A stretch of 64,000 nucleotides of DNA, from positions 620,001 to 684,000 of the forward strand of contig JBDWDN010000009.1 in NCBI GenBank assembly GCA_039977295.1. The letters are read 5' to 3'. Positions within the stretch are counted from its first letter, which is position 1. Every line of letters starts with the position of its first letter. The translations under genes were made by a program, and so were the position numbers. This document shows, piece after piece, positions 16,942 to 25,737 of the stretch. This stretch comes from Hellea sp039977295 (GTDB taxonomy: Bacteria > Pseudomonadota > Alphaproteobacteria > Caulobacterales > Maricaulaceae). The notes beneath the pieces are model-generated. The model saw only the letters and a program-made list of their open reading frames with translations. It searched no databases and was not told where the DNA came from.

Positions 16942-16955
16942 ACGACATTTGTCGT
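16942..16955. promoter_or_regulatory. Candidate operator of the BlaI-like repressor
   Basis: ACGACA-TT-TGTCGT is a perfect 6-bp inverted repeat with a 2-nt spacer. BlaI/MecI/CopY-family repressors bind short dyads of the ACA-N2-TGT type. It sits 7 bp before a TTGAAA -35-like box of the BlaI-like gene, a position that allows autorepression. Confidence 0.6.
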
Positions 16956-16962
16956 TTTTTTC

Positions 16963-16991
16963 TTGAAAGACGGCAGGCGGCGTTATATTCT
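16963..16991 (+). promoter_or_regulatory. Putative promoter of the blaI-like operon
   Basis: TTGAAA (16963-16968), a 17-nt spacer and TATTCT (16986-16991) form a sigma-70-like promoter. The -10 box ends only 6 nt before the ATG at 16998, and there is no ribosome site, so the mRNA may be leaderless. Confidence 0.4.
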
Positions 16992-16997
16992 CAAGAT

Positions 16998-17384
16998 ATG
17001 AAAAACATACGCAAACCTTCCGCCGCTGAAACAGCTATCCTCTCAATTCTATGGGAACACGAACCCTGCACGGTCAAAGAGATCCATGCTTTCTTGAGCT
17101 CGAGCAAAACTGTTAGCCATACAACGACACTCAAACAAGTTCAGCGGATGCTGGAAAAAGGTCTTGTAACACGTAAGGCCGGCGAAGGACGCTCTCATAT
17201 TTATAGCGCCGCTGAGGCAGAGAACACCACGAAATCGGCTCTGTTTGAGAGTTTCGTAAAGAATGCCTTTGGCGGCTCGACGAGTGACCTCGTTATGCAT
17301 GCTTTGGGAAATGAAAAAACGTCGGAGGCTGAGATTGATGCCATCAAAGCCTTCGTTGAAAATCTATCAAAGACCTCACGCTAA
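16998..17384 (+). CDS. BlaI/MecI/CopY-family repressor
   Basis: A 128-aa winged-helix repressor of the penicillinase-repressor family: KPSAAETAILSILWEHEPCTVKEI, SHTTTLKQVQRMLEKGLVTR and the basic wing are typical, followed by a dimerisation helix (residues 80-125). In BlaI-BlaR1 systems the M56 sensor protease triggers cleavage of this repressor when cell-wall stress or beta-lactam is sensed. The cognate protease gene follows 39 bp downstream, and a dyad operator lies upstream. The known BlaI cleavage site is N-F near the middle of the protein; no clear N-F is visible here, so cleavage may occur elsewhere. Confidence 0.93.
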   Translation: MKNIRKPSAAETAILSILWEHEPCTVKEIHAFLSSSKTVSHTTTLKQVQRMLEKGLVTRKAGEGRSHIYSAAEAENTTKSALFESFVKNAFGGSTSDLVMHALGNEKTSEAEIDAIKAFVENLSKTSR

Positions 17385-17423
17385 ACTGAAGATTGCCAGA
17401 CCAAACGACTAAAGGGGACGATC

Positions 17424-19937
17424 ATGGGACAAGACTTAACGCATTTTTTGGATAGCCTGGGATGGGCCGTCATACATTCACTCTGGCAAGGTGTTGTCGC
17501 CCTCATCACCGTTGTAATGTTGCGCGTCGCCTTAGGCGGCCGCCTTCCAGCCTTGCGCCATGCTGGGCAATTCATAGCTTTAATAGCCTGCCTTGGGGCT
17601 TTTCTTTGGACGTTAGCTATCTATCTCGGACAGCCTGTAAATATAGTTGAGGGCGGTGCCACGCCCATCACGACAGGCCAGACTGATATTCCGAGCTTAT
17701 TGACGGGTCTCATGACGCCCTTTGATCCCTCGACCATGGCCGCGCAAACTGGTTTTAATATCTCACGCATCACCCCTATTCTAGCCTGTTTCTGGGCCTT
17801 AGGGTTTGCTGTTTTAAGCCTGCGCTATGCCTTCGCTTTTGGCCAAGTCCAACAGCTGCGTACATTAGGCGTGAGCATGCCCTCACCGCATTGGCAAAAA
17901 CAATTTGCGCGCCTTCTGCGCCAAAGCGACCTTCCTAAAAACGTGAAATTACTGATCTCATCAAATGTTAACGGGCCCATGACGCTTGGGTTCTTCAAGC
18001 CTATTGTCCTCGTGCCCATGAGTTTTCTCTCCGGTTTGCCGGCCGACGAGGTCGAGGCCGTGCTCATGCACGAATTGGCACATATTCGGCGCCATGACTA
18101 CGCCCTTAATCTTATTCAAACGGCCATCAAGACAGTCCTTTTCTTTCATCCCGCCATCCACATTATTTCGCGCTGGGCCGATCAGGATAGAGAGCAGGCC
18201 TGTGATGATTTAGCGGTCAGTCAAGGACGCGATCCTTTGGCCCTTATTCGCGGCCTTGCAACTTTGCGCCTGCAATCAGGCCCTGCCCTGACAATGGCCG
18301 CCAATGGCACTGGAGAAGACACCCCTCTCATGACGCGCTTGACCCGGCTTGCGGGGCACACGCCTTCGAAATCACCCTTAAAGGCGCGTCCCGAATATAT
18401 CGTGATGTCCGTATTGAGCATGCTCCTCATTGGCTCTGTTTATTTGGGCAGTTCATCTTCCGCTAACGCTCATCCTGTTCCGGAAGAATATGAGCATGCA
18501 AAAGCGGATAAACATAATTATACATTCGAAACCAAACGTCTTAACGGCCGTAACGTTACTGTCAAAGTGACTGAGGATGGGCGCAGATGGGTGCTCGCCA
18601 ATGGAAGTTGGGTTGATATTGATAAGTCACCTGAAGTTATTGGACGCCTACCACGCGCCATGCCCCAACCTCCAGAGCCGCCAACGCCATCGACCTACAA
18701 AAATGGCAAATTTGATAGCGACTCTTTCGACAAGAAGATGAACCAATTCGAGGTGGATTTAGAATATTTCGAAGCTGACATGGAACGCTATTTCGACGAA
18801 AACAAACACCTCAGCGAACGTGAACAAGAGCGCATTGAAGAAGAGGTTGAACGTCAAGTTGAGCGCGCCGAGCGAAAAGCAGAGCGGATTGAAGAGCGTA
18901 TTGAGGCTGAGCAAGACCGTATTGAAGCCAAGATAGAACGCGCGGAAGTAGAGCGTGAGCGGATTGAAGAAAGAGCTGAGCGGCAACGCGAGCGTGCCCA
19001 GGAGCAAGAAGAACGCGCAGAAGAACAGAGAGAACGGGCCGAGGAGCGGCGCGAGAGGGCCGAAGAGCAAAGAGAGAGAGCCAAAGAACGCGCAAAACGC
19101 GATGAGAAACACACAAAGTATAATGAATTACGCGAGACACTTTACGGCTATCTCATCAATGACGGATTGATATCTTCACGCACTGAAAAAGCCTCTCTGC
19201 GCTATGTTCATAATCATTGGACTGTGAACGGCAAGGCAATACCCTCAGCAAAAGAAGGCAAATATTGCGGAGTTCTCTCGGGTTTAGGCGCCGAAAAATC
19301 GACCTTAACCAAAGTTGAAATCACGCCAGGATCTACACATATCGTGAATGAGTCCAAAAGCGGAAAACAGTCCCAGCACATCACTTTTGGGGAGTTTAAT
19401 CACACGGATAAAACCACGCATGTCCACAACGAAACTAAGGTCCATAAAGGCAGACATGTTCACAAGAACGGCAAAGTCCACGACCCTGTTCCGCCAGTGC
19501 CCCCTGTTTCGCCGCAATCTTACATTCATAAAACAAGTGCTGAGGTTAACATGCCTCCTCCGAGTTTCGCTTGGCCTACCAAGAGCCGGCATATCACCGC
19601 TAAATATGGTCAAACTGGGAAGCTCTGGGAGACCTACCATCATGGTCTAGACTTCAAAGGAAATACTGGCGCACCTGTCTTCGCCAGCGCTGATGGAACC
19701 GTCCAGCTTGTTACAACCGAAAAGAATTGGGGCAACCGTATCATCTTAGAACACGCGAGTGGCTATCAGTCGCTCTATGGCCATATGGACAGCCTAGCGG
19801 TCTCTAGAGGACAATACGTCAAAGCTGGAGATATCATAGGCGGCGTCGGCTCCACGGGTAAATCAACTGGACCTCATCTCCATTTTGAAATTCGAAAGAA
19901 CGGGCAAACCATTGACCCCGCTCCCCTGCTAAAATAA
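17424..19937 (+). CDS. BlaR1-like M56 membrane metalloprotease fused to coiled coil and M23 endopeptidase
   Basis: An 837-aa fusion. Residues 1-345 are an M56 (BlaR1/MecR1) membrane protease: helices near 14-36, 48-70, 117-139, 230-247 and 326-345, zinc motif H216-E-L-A-H220 and third ligand region DREQACDD (E257). Residues 437-565 are a highly charged R/E heptad coiled coil (ERAEEQRERAEE type). Residues 715-837 are a lysostaphin-type M23 domain with H740-x-x-D743 and H818-L-H820 in the order expected for the zinc site, so it looks active. In BlaR1 the periplasmic end is a penicillin-binding sensor; here a long rod and a peptidoglycan endopeptidase take its place. It may sense or cut the wall and relay to the BlaI-like repressor. 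Confidence 0.92.
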   Translation: MGQDLTHFLDSLGWAVIHSLWQGVVALITVVMLRVALGGRLPALRHAGQFIALIACLGAFLWTLAIYLGQPVNIVEGGATPITTGQTDIPSLLTGLMTPFDPSTMAAQTGFNISRITPILACFWALGFAVLSLRYAFAFGQVQQLRTLGVSMPSPHWQKQFARLLRQSDLPKNVKLLISSNVNGPMTLGFFKPIVLVPMSFLSGLPADEVEAVLMHELAHIRRHDYALNLIQTAIKTVLFFHPAIHIISRWADQDREQACDDLAVSQGRDPLALIRGLATLRLQSGPALTMAANGTGEDTPLMTRLTRLAGHTPSKSPLKARPEYIVMSVLSMLLIGSVYLGSSSSANAHPVPEEYEHAKADKHNYTFETKRLNGRNVTVKVTEDGRRWVLANGSWVDIDKSPEVIGRLPRAMPQPPEPPTPSTYKNGKFDSDSFDKKMNQFEVDLEYFEADMERYFDENKHLSEREQERIEEEVERQVERAERKAERIEERIEAEQDRIEAKIERAEVERERIEERAERQRERAQEQEERAEEQRERAEERRERAEEQRERAKERAKRDEKHTKYNELRETLYGYLINDGLISSRTEKASLRYVHNHWTVNGKAIPSAKEGKYCGVLSGLGAEKSTLTKVEITPGSTHIVNESKSGKQSQHITFGEFNHTDKTTHVHNETKVHKGRHVHKNGKVHDPVPPVPPVSPQSYIHKTSAEVNMPPPSFAWPTKSRHITAKYGQTGKLWETYHHGLDFKGNTGAPVFASADGTVQLVTTEKNWGNRIILEHASGYQSLYGHMDSLAVSRGQYVKAGDIIGGVGSTGKSTGPHLHFEIRKNGQTIDPAPLLK

Positions 19938-19965
19938 TAATAAAATAACTTAAAAAGACCGCGTC

Positions 19966-22014
19966 ATGACTTTTAAACTTAAAAAACCGCTTTGTGCGGT
20001 CGCCCTCCCGCTCACCTTATTTTTTGGTGTGCAGCCTGTTTTCGCTCAATCGAGCTCAGAGGCAGATATTTTTGAGCCCGCCTTCTTCACGCAATATGCC
20101 CCGCGCAATGCCTTAGATATGATCGATCAAATTCCGGGGTTTCAGCTCCAAGGCGCAGATAACCGCCGCGGTTTGGGCCAAGGCGGCGCGAATGTCCTCG
20201 TTAACGGAGAACGCCTAACAGGAAAATCTGATGTGGGGTCGCAGCTCTCGCGCATTGTTGCCGATAATGTCGTTCGCATCGAAATCAAAGACGGCGCGTC
20301 TCTCGACATTCCAGGGCTATCAGGCCAAGTTGCCAATGTTGTCACAAAGACAACGGGGCGGACGGGTACGTGGAGCTGGGCCCCGCAATTTCGAAAGCGC
20401 CAGCCTGTTAGCCTGACCCATGCTCATCTGACAGTTTCAGGCGAAAGCGGAAACCTAACCTATTCCGCCGAGATTCGTAACGAGGCCCAGCGCAATGGGG
20501 ATTGGGGCCCTGAAACCTTAACAGAGGCCAACGGCACTGTGTTTGAAATCCGTGATGAACTGGGCCGCTACAACTTTGATGGCCCCGGCGGCGTGCTCGA
20601 TTTGAATTGGAAACCAAAAGATGATCATGTCGGCAACCTTAATCTAGAATATAACAAAACGAATTCAGCGCAGTTGGTGCGCTCGAGCCGGCGGGCGCAG
20701 ACCGGTCGCGGTGAAGACCTTGAGACGGTTTTCACAGGCGGCGAAAATGAATGGAACGCAAAAATCGGCGCGGATTACGAGTTTCCTGTAGGTCCTGGAA
20801 AATTGAAAATGATCGGTTATTATAGGTTCGAACGCTCACCGACGCGCAGTGTCTTCTCTACCTTTGCCCTAAACGGTGATCAGCAAAGCGGGTCTATATT
20901 TGACCGCATTGCCGATGAAGCCGAGACCATTGCCCGGTCAGAATTTAGCTGGTCACGCAAAGAAGGTCATGACTGGACGGTTGGGGTTGAAGGCGCATTT
21001 AACTATCTTGATATTGAATCCGGTCTCCAGGAATTCGATGACGGTGTTTTTGCCGATGTAGATCTCGACGGCGCAACATCGCGCGTAGAAGAACGCCGCG
21101 CAGAGGCGACCCTAACGCATAGCAGAGAAGTTTCGCCAAAATGGAACCTTCAGCTTTCTGGTGGCGTTGAATATTCCCAGTTAGAGCAGACAGGCGGGTT
21201 ATCGCGGGACTTTATTCGCCCCAAGGGGTTTCTCCTCGCGACCTATAAACCTGATGAAAGCGCGTCACTCCGGTTTAAAGTCGAACGTGAAGTTGGACAG
21301 CTCAGCTTTTTCGACTTTATCTCTTCTGTCGATATCGTCGACAACATTGACCGCACAGGAAACGTCAACCTCGTCCCCTCTCAGAGCTGGGATCTATCCT
21401 TGGAATATGACAAAGATTTTGGGCAAGGCTTTACAATTAACATAAATCCTTTTGTTAATTTAATCTCAGATCTGGTTGATCGAGTGCCAATTGGAGAAGA
21501 TGGTGACGCCGTCGGAAATGTTGATAGCGCTATTCGCTATGGCGTGGAATTTAACACGAGCATAAAAGGCGATCGCTGGGGATGGAAAGGAACGCAGTTC
21601 GATCTCGATCTCGAGTGGCGTAACAGCAAAGTCGATGATCCGGTGACGGGCGTTTCACGTCAGCTTAGCCGCGATGGCAAGACATTTTGGCATGCCCGCA
21701 TGCGTCATGATATACCTAATACATCTTGGGCTTATGGCGGCGGCGCGCGTGAATTTGCAGATTATAAAGGCTTCCGACTTTTCACAACGGATGACCCAAC
21801 CTTGAAACGTCCCATTACTTTTGCTTTCATTGAGCATAAGGATATTTTGGGCATGAAGGTTAAAGCCGAAGTCACTAATCTTCTTAATTCGCGCGAGGAG
21901 TTTACACGGGAAGTCTTTACCGACAGACGAGACCGGGGCGTATTGGACTTTACCGAATTTCAATCCCGTGCTTTTGGCCCCATCGTGAATATTGAATTTA
22001 GCGGGACCTTCTAA
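19966..22014 (+). CDS. TonB-dependent receptor-like outer-membrane protein
   Basis: A 682-aa outer-membrane protein with a signal peptide ending PVFAQ (about residue 28). The plug domain shows APRNALDMIDQIPGFQLQG, the QGGANVLVNGERLTGKSD strand and VRIEIKDGASLDIPGLSGQVANVV. The barrel ends at F682. It is shorter than typical receptors and lacks an obvious TonB box and FeCT domain. It is 28 bp downstream of the M56-M23 gene and probably cotranscribed with it, so the blaI-like/M56 pair may regulate this channel. The substrate is unknown; the same three-gene order would be worth looking for elsewhere. Confidence 0.88.
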   Translation: MTFKLKKPLCAVALPLTLFFGVQPVFAQSSSEADIFEPAFFTQYAPRNALDMIDQIPGFQLQGADNRRGLGQGGANVLVNGERLTGKSDVGSQLSRIVADNVVRIEIKDGASLDIPGLSGQVANVVTKTTGRTGTWSWAPQFRKRQPVSLTHAHLTVSGESGNLTYSAEIRNEAQRNGDWGPETLTEANGTVFEIRDELGRYNFDGPGGVLDLNWKPKDDHVGNLNLEYNKTNSAQLVRSSRRAQTGRGEDLETVFTGGENEWNAKIGADYEFPVGPGKLKMIGYYRFERSPTRSVFSTFALNGDQQSGSIFDRIADEAETIARSEFSWSRKEGHDWTVGVEGAFNYLDIESGLQEFDDGVFADVDLDGATSRVEERRAEATLTHSREVSPKWNLQLSGGVEYSQLEQTGGLSRDFIRPKGFLLATYKPDESASLRFKVEREVGQLSFFDFISSVDIVDNIDRTGNVNLVPSQSWDLSLEYDKDFGQGFTININPFVNLISDLVDRVPIGEDGDAVGNVDSAIRYGVEFNTSIKGDRWGWKGTQFDLDLEWRNSKVDDPVTGVSRQLSRDGKTFWHARMRHDIPNTSWAYGGGAREFADYKGFRLFTTDDPTLKRPITFAFIEHKDILGMKVKAEVTNLLNSREEFTREVFTDRRDRGVLDFTEFQSRAFGPIVNIEFSGTF

Positions 22015-22072
22015 CCCCTAAAAATCAATCTTACTTCAAGATAGGCAAAAGAGAACAAATCATAAACATTTA

Positions 22073-22101
22073 TTGACATTTGGTAGGTATTCCGCTTTTA
22101 T
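22073..22101 (+). promoter_or_regulatory. Putative sigma-70 promoter of radA
   Basis: TTGACA (22073-22078), a 17-nt spacer and TTTTAT (22096-22101) lie 21 bp before the radA ATG. The -35 box is a perfect consensus match. Confidence 0.55.
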
Positions 22102-22122
22102 GGCGCTGAATCGGAGCCCCCT

Positions 22123-23547
22123 ATGCCTAAACCTTCATCTTGTTTTGTCTGCCAATCTTGCGGGTCTGTCCATAGTAAATGGGCGGGGCGATGTGACAGT
22201 TGCGGTGAGTGGAATGCCCTTGTCGAAGAAATTACCAGTCAACATTCCAAACCCGTAAAAAAAGGCGGTAAGAAAACCCGCGGCATTGATTTCGTTGATT
22301 TGGGCGGGGAAAGCGCAGATGTCCCGCGTTTAAAGACGGGCATTGCAGAGCTCGACCGCGTTACAGGCGGCGGACTTGTGCCAGGCTCAGCTCTATTAGT
22401 AGGCGGCGACCCAGGCATCGGTAAGTCCACATTGCTTTTGCAAGCGGTCGGTAAACTTGCCGCTTCAGGCCTTAAAGCCGCCTATATCTCCGGAGAAGAA
22501 TCAGTTGGACAAGTTAGGCGCAGAGCCAAACGTCTGGGCGTTTCCGAAGCGCCCGTCTCCCTCGCCTCAGAAACCTCTCTTGGGCCGATATTAGACGGCT
22601 TGATGAAGGAACGTCCAGACGTCGTTATTGTCGATTCTATTCAAACGCTGTGGACCGATCAACTCGGCGCGGCCCCTGGAACAGTGGCCCAAGTGCGCGC
22701 TTGCTCTCAGGAACTGACCCGCTTTGCCAAAAAACGCGGAGCCTGCGTTATTCTTGTCGGTCATGTTACCAAAGACGGACAAATTGCGGGACCGCGTGTT
22801 GTTGAACATATGGTCGACGCCGTACTTTATTTTGAAGGGGATCGCGCCCATCAGTTCCGCATTTTGCGCGCCCATAAAAACCGCTTCGGCCCAACAGATG
22901 AAATTGGCGTTTTCGAAATGCGCGATAGCGGCTTAGCGGAAGTCCCGAACCCATCTGCCTTATTTCTTGATGGACGCGGCGAAGCCTCTTCAGGCGCTGC
23001 TGTCTTTGCAGGGCTAGAAGGCACGCGTCCTGTCCTCACCGAAATCCAAGCCCTTGTCGCGCCTGCTGCCTTTGGAACGCCGCGCCGCGCTGTGGTGGGC
23101 TGGGATAGCGGGAGATTGGCCATGGTCTTGGCCGTTCTTGAGGCGCGCTGCGGGGTTAGCTTTGCGGGAAAAGATGTTTATCTTAACGTTGCTGGCGGAT
23201 TACGCATCAATGAACCTGCAGCTGACCTAGCCGTTGCAGCCGCTATTGCTTCGTCTGCGTTTGATATTCCCCTGCCCAAAGACAGCGTGGTGTTCGGCGA
23301 AATCAGCTTATCCGGTGATGTGCGGCCCGTGGGGCGTTCAGATGCTCGGCTTAAAGAAGCGGCCAAATTGGGCTTCAAAACAGCAATAACAGCCACGCCT
23401 TCCAAAAAACGCACAAAAAATGACAATGCCGCACTGCCAATCATTGCAATCAAAGCTTTGCCTGATTTGATTAGCCGTGTAGAAGCCAGCTCAGAACGCG
23501 GCTTGGAAGACGATTCTGCTTGGGGATCGATTGTTAAAGCCGCCTAA
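22123..23547 (+). CDS. radA: DNA repair protein RadA (Sms)
   Basis: A 474-aa RadA with all family parts: N-terminal zinc finger (C10-x-x-C13 and C24-x-x-C27, with SKWAGRCDSCGEWN), Walker A GGDPGIGKST (94-103), the RadA-specific KNRFG motif (HKNRFGPTDE) and the C-terminal Lon-protease-like domain (PAADLAVAAAIASS, GEISLSGDVRPV). It is a helicase-like branch-migration factor that processes recombination intermediates with RecA. It leads the radA-cvpA-purF run conserved in alphaproteobacteria, with a good upstream promoter. Confidence 0.98.
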   Translation: MPKPSSCFVCQSCGSVHSKWAGRCDSCGEWNALVEEITSQHSKPVKKGGKKTRGIDFVDLGGESADVPRLKTGIAELDRVTGGGLVPGSALLVGGDPGIGKSTLLLQAVGKLAASGLKAAYISGEESVGQVRRRAKRLGVSEAPVSLASETSLGPILDGLMKERPDVVIVDSIQTLWTDQLGAAPGTVAQVRACSQELTRFAKKRGACVILVGHVTKDGQIAGPRVVEHMVDAVLYFEGDRAHQFRILRAHKNRFGPTDEIGVFEMRDSGLAEVPNPSALFLDGRGEASSGAAVFAGLEGTRPVLTEIQALVAPAAFGTPRRAVVGWDSGRLAMVLAVLEARCGVSFAGKDVYLNVAGGLRINEPAADLAVAAAIASSAFDIPLPKDSVVFGEISLSGDVRPVGRSDARLKEAAKLGFKTAITATPSKKRTKNDNAALPIIAIKALPDLISRVEASSERGLEDDSAWGSIVKAA

Positions 23548-23564
23548 AACGGTGAGACGTCCAT

Positions 23565-24248
23565 ATGAGCATTGGTCCCTGGGATTTTAACGGCTTTGAT
23601 ATTGTCGTTCTATTGATTCTGTTAATTTCACTTCTTTACGCCGCCTCGCGCGGGCTCATGCGTGAACTCACCTCAATTTTAGCGCTTTTCATTGCGGCCT
23701 CAGTGGCGCTTTTCGTTTACGGACGCTATCGCTTTGCGGCCCAAGACTTGATTTCCCCGTCTTGGCTAGCTGATGGTGCATTGGGGCTTGGCGCTTTCGC
23801 CCTCGCCTATATGATAATGGTCTTTCTTTTTAGCGGTATTGTTAAAAAGCTTAAAGGCAAAGAGATTGGCCTGATCGACAGGTTACTTGGCGCGGGGTTT
23901 GGCGTGGCGCGCGGCCTTGTCGTCGCGGCGCTCGGCATGATGCTTTTAACCTCGCAATATCGCGCCTCCCAAGACGCGCAGGAATTTAAAGATTACATCG
24001 CCGAAAATCAGGAACAATTCTCTCCTGAAATCTTAGCAAAAATGCCGCGCTCTATGCGCGAACAAATGGAAGCGCCGCCCGCGGAATTGCCGGCTATGCT
24101 TGAGGGCTCGACCTTCTACCCGCTTCTGGAAAGAATCGGGGCTGGAATTCGAGCTTTACCATTCGCAAAGATGCGTACATATGCTGACCGCCTAAGAGAC
24201 GGTGACGTTGAGGGCGCGGTCAATCAAATCGGTGAGGAGCTTCAGTAA
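23565..24248 (+). CDS. cvpA: CvpA-family membrane protein
   Basis: A 227-aa protein with about four membrane helices in residues 9-125 (FDIVVLLILLISLLYAASRGL, LTSILALFIAASVALFVYG, LGAFALAYMIMVFLFSGIV, GFGVARGLVVAALGMMLL), the CvpA core with the conserved RGL after helix 1. A soluble C-terminal tail follows. CvpA is needed for colicin V production in E. coli and for envelope homeostasis elsewhere; its biochemical role is not firmly known. Its stop overlaps the purF start (TAATG), so the two are translationally coupled. The gene is 17 bp downstream of radA. Confidence 0.93.
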   Translation: MSIGPWDFNGFDIVVLLILLISLLYAASRGLMRELTSILALFIAASVALFVYGRYRFAAQDLISPSWLADGALGLGAFALAYMIMVFLFSGIVKKLKGKEIGLIDRLLGAGFGVARGLVVAALGMMLLTSQYRASQDAQEFKDYIAENQEQFSPEILAKMPRSMREQMEAPPAELPAMLEGSTFYPLLERIGAGIRALPFAKMRTYADRLRDGDVEGAVNQIGEELQ

Positions 24249-25732
24249 TGACTGATATTACCCAAAACCCAAGCTGTGAATTTGATCCTGACGAGGATAA
24301 AATCAAAGAAGAATGCGGCGTCTTTGGTATTTTCGGTATTGATAATGCCGCCTCTATGACTGCCCTCGGTCTTCATGCCCTACAGCATAGAGGGCAAGAA
24401 GCTTGCGGCATCGCAACAAGCGACGGCGACACCTTCCACACAGAACGTCACTTTGGCCTCGTCGGCGATAATTTCACAGGCAATGACCCGTCTGAACGCC
24501 TCCCCGGATTTGTCTCCATTGGCCATAACCGATATTCAACAGCTGGCGGACAAAAGACGCTCCGTAATGTGCAACCCTTATATGCCGAACTTCACTCGGG
24601 CGGATTTGCCCTCGCCCATAATGGCCACATCACCAATGCTTATACGATCCGAGATCAACTCAATGAAGCCGGCGCATTATTCCAAAGCACATCTGACACA
24701 GAAGTCGTCTTGCATTTGATAGCGCGGGCTAAGAGTGGCGAATTCATTGACCGGTTTATCTCCGCAATACGTCAAGTTGAAGGCGGCTATGCATTTGTCG
24801 GCATGACCAAAGATACCCTTGTCGGCGCGCGCGACCGCCTTGGCATCCGGCCCTTATTGATAGGCCGCCTCGGAGACAGCTATGTGCTCGCCTCTGAAAC
24901 AGTTGCTCTTGATATGATCTCTGCAGAATTTGTTCGCGAAGTTGAACCCGGCGAAGTCGTGGCCATTAATTCGGACGGCATCCGCACATTCCGCGCATTC
25001 CCCGAAGCCGAATCCCGTCCTTGTATATTTGAATTCGTCTATTTTGCCCGCCCTGACAGTATTGTAGACGGTAAGAGCGTTTACGAGGTCCGTAAACGGA
25101 TGGGTCAAAGGCTCGCCCAAGAAACACCTGCCGAAGTAGACGTTATTATTCCCGTCCCAGATAGCGGCGTCCCTGCGGCGCTAGGCTTTGCGCAAGAAAC
25201 AGGTATTCCATTTGAGCTTGGCATTATCCGCAATCACTATGTCGGCCGAACTTTCATTCAGCCGACACAGCAAATTCGTGATATGGGTGTGCGTCTCAAG
25301 CACTCGGCTAATCGCGCGATGATCGAAGGCAAACGTGTTCTACTTGTTGACGATTCTATTGTGCGCGGCACGACATCAACCAAGATTGTTCGTATGATAA
25401 AAGCGGCTGGCGCGAAGGAAGTTCACTTCCGCTCTGCCTCCCCGCCCATCAAGCATCCTGACCATTACGGCATCGATATGCCCACGAAGGAAAAGCTCAT
25501 CGCGGCGAATTATTCGCTCAAAGCTATGACCGAAATGCTTGAAGTCGATAGTCTTGGCTTCCTATCCGTCGAAGGCCTTTATTGGGCCATGGGCGAAGAA
25601 TACCGCTCTGAGGATTGCCCGCAATATACAGACCATTGCTTTACGGGCGAATATCCGACGCCGCTCATCGACCGAGATCGCAAGTTACTCGATGGTTCCA
25701 AACAGCTCTCATTCCTCGTGGAAGTGGCCTAA
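24248..25732 (+). CDS. purF: Amidophosphoribosyltransferase (PurF)
   Basis: A 494-aa PurF, which catalyses the first committed step of purine synthesis (PRPP + glutamine to phosphoribosylamine). The Ntn nucleophile Cys23 (EEC-GVFGI) follows a 22-residue propeptide. Glutaminase landmarks HALQHRGQEACG, GHNRYSTAGG and LAHNGHITN are present. The PRPP loop VLLVDDSIVRGTTS is intact. The propeptide and length match the B. subtilis-type enzyme, whose mature form carries a Fe-S cluster. It is coupled to cvpA and followed by an SDR gene 5 bp downstream. Confidence 0.98.
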   Translation: MTDITQNPSCEFDPDEDKIKEECGVFGIFGIDNAASMTALGLHALQHRGQEACGIATSDGDTFHTERHFGLVGDNFTGNDPSERLPGFVSIGHNRYSTAGGQKTLRNVQPLYAELHSGGFALAHNGHITNAYTIRDQLNEAGALFQSTSDTEVVLHLIARAKSGEFIDRFISAIRQVEGGYAFVGMTKDTLVGARDRLGIRPLLIGRLGDSYVLASETVALDMISAEFVREVEPGEVVAINSDGIRTFRAFPEAESRPCIFEFVYFARPDSIVDGKSVYEVRKRMGQRLAQETPAEVDVIIPVPDSGVPAALGFAQETGIPFELGIIRNHYVGRTFIQPTQQIRDMGVRLKHSANRAMIEGKRVLLVDDSIVRGTTSTKIVRMIKAAGAKEVHFRSASPPIKHPDHYGIDMPTKEKLIAANYSLKAMTEMLEVDSLGFLSVEGLYWAMGEEYRSEDCPQYTDHCFTGEYPTPLIDRDRKLLDGSKQLSFLVEVA

Positions 25733-25737
25733 CCCTC

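Noticed and set aside
18759..19140. Long minus-strand ORFs in three frames opposite the coiled coil
   Set aside because: They mirror the R/E heptad repeats of the M56-M23 gene and have no family likeness or ribosome site.
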